Source: an uncultured Oscillospiraceae bacterium (GTDB lineage: Bacteria; Bacillota; Clostridia; Oscillospirales; Oscillospiraceae). From it: a DNA stretch of 29,866 bases. Location of the stretch: the NCBI GenBank assembly GCA_934589225.1, contig CAKTNS010000036.1, positions 1 to 29,866 of the forward strand, written 5' to 3'. The number at the start of each line of letters is the position of its first letter. The stretch's first letter is position 1. This document shows positions 29,729-29,866 of the stretch, in pieces. The position numbers were made by a program, and so were the translations under genes. The notes under the pieces were generated by a model. It was not told the DNA's origin. It worked only from the letters and a program-made list of their open reading frames with translations, and did no database searches.

Positions 29729-29866
29729 TTAAAAATTCACTATTGGATAAAGATGTTTAAGACCGGTTCTTGCATCGTCCGTGGTAAATTGCCAATCAAC
29801 GCCCTTTTGGGATGTGTTTCGTCTGGTATGCCATGCAGAAAGGCGTTTGTTAAGATCATCAATGGA
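29729..29866 (-). CDS. IS630-family transposase, C-terminal fragment running off the window
   Basis: On the minus strand an open frame of 45 codons enters from the window edge and ends at TAA (29729-29731). It reads LNKRLSAWHTRRNTSQKGVD, WQFTTDDARTGLKHLYPI and VNF. The pattern AW..RRN....K.(V/I).W.FT..DA...L...Y is the typical C-terminus of IS630/Tc1-like DDE transposases. The catalytic DDE part would lie outside the window. Terminal inverted repeats were not identified. Whether the full copy is intact cannot be judged here. Confidence 0.65.
   Translation of the reverse strand, partial: SIDDLNKRLSAWHTRRNTSQKGVDWQFTTDDARTGLKHLYPIVNF

Overview
The window looks like chromosomal DNA from a GC-rich, strictly anaerobic Clostridia relative, most plausibly an Oscillospirales-type gut Firmicute. 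The evidence is an rnfC-D/G-E-A-B operon, a methyl-corrinoid module with a reductive activase, a CBS-domain manganese pyrophosphatase, a RicT/PSP1 protein near DNA polymerase III delta', AGGAGG-type ribosome binding sites and sigma-A-like promoters with 17-bp spacers. The taxonomic reading is inference. I see no rRNA, tRNA or CRISPR array.

Layout. 1-2.7 kb (minus): a MATE exporter translationally coupled to a GH3 lipoprotein. 2.8-4.1 kb (plus): a two-subunit chromate-type transporter with a MITE-like element in its leader. 4.1-4.7 kb: mosaic repeats, then the rnf promoter. 4.7-9.7 kb (plus): the Rnf ferredoxin:NAD+ oxidoreductase operon, in which RnfD and RnfG are one polypeptide. 9.8-14.2 kb: a more AT-rich accessory stretch with a nucleoside phosphorylase, a frameshifted HTH-membrane gene between two halves of a palindromic repeat, a GT-C-like membrane protein, and a divergent XRE regulator across a perfect 15-bp inverted repeat. 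14.3-21.4 kb (minus): DegV, RicT, HolB, CBS-pyrophosphatase and asparaginase, with 1.1 kb of repeats between holB and ricT. 21.4-22.5 kb: a second repeat cluster. 22.5-26.0 kb (minus): methyl-THF:corrinoid methyltransferase, corrinoid protein, ASKHA/2Fe-2S reactivase and a DUF2284 protein. 26.3-28.8 kb (plus): a divergent PucR-type regulator and a nucleotidyltransferase. 28.8-29.9 kb: a bidirectional terminator, a rubredoxin C-terminal remnant, more palindromic repeats, and the C-terminus of an IS630-type transposase at the edge.

Functionally, Rnf would couple reduced-ferredoxin oxidation to NAD+ reduction and ion export. The methyl-corrinoid module would move methyl groups between an unknown donor and tetrahydrofolate, with the reactivase repairing oxidised cobalt. 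No substrate-specific methyltransferase is present, so the donor is unknown. The adjacent PucR-type protein is the obvious candidate regulator.

The other striking feature is the density of short modular palindromic repeats (TTGACAA tandems, GGAACGGC hairpins, TGTCATTC-ended palindromes, CTCTCCC-ended palindromes) that recur in the same order in several intergenic gaps, sometimes supply stop codons, and appear to carry or have captured genes.
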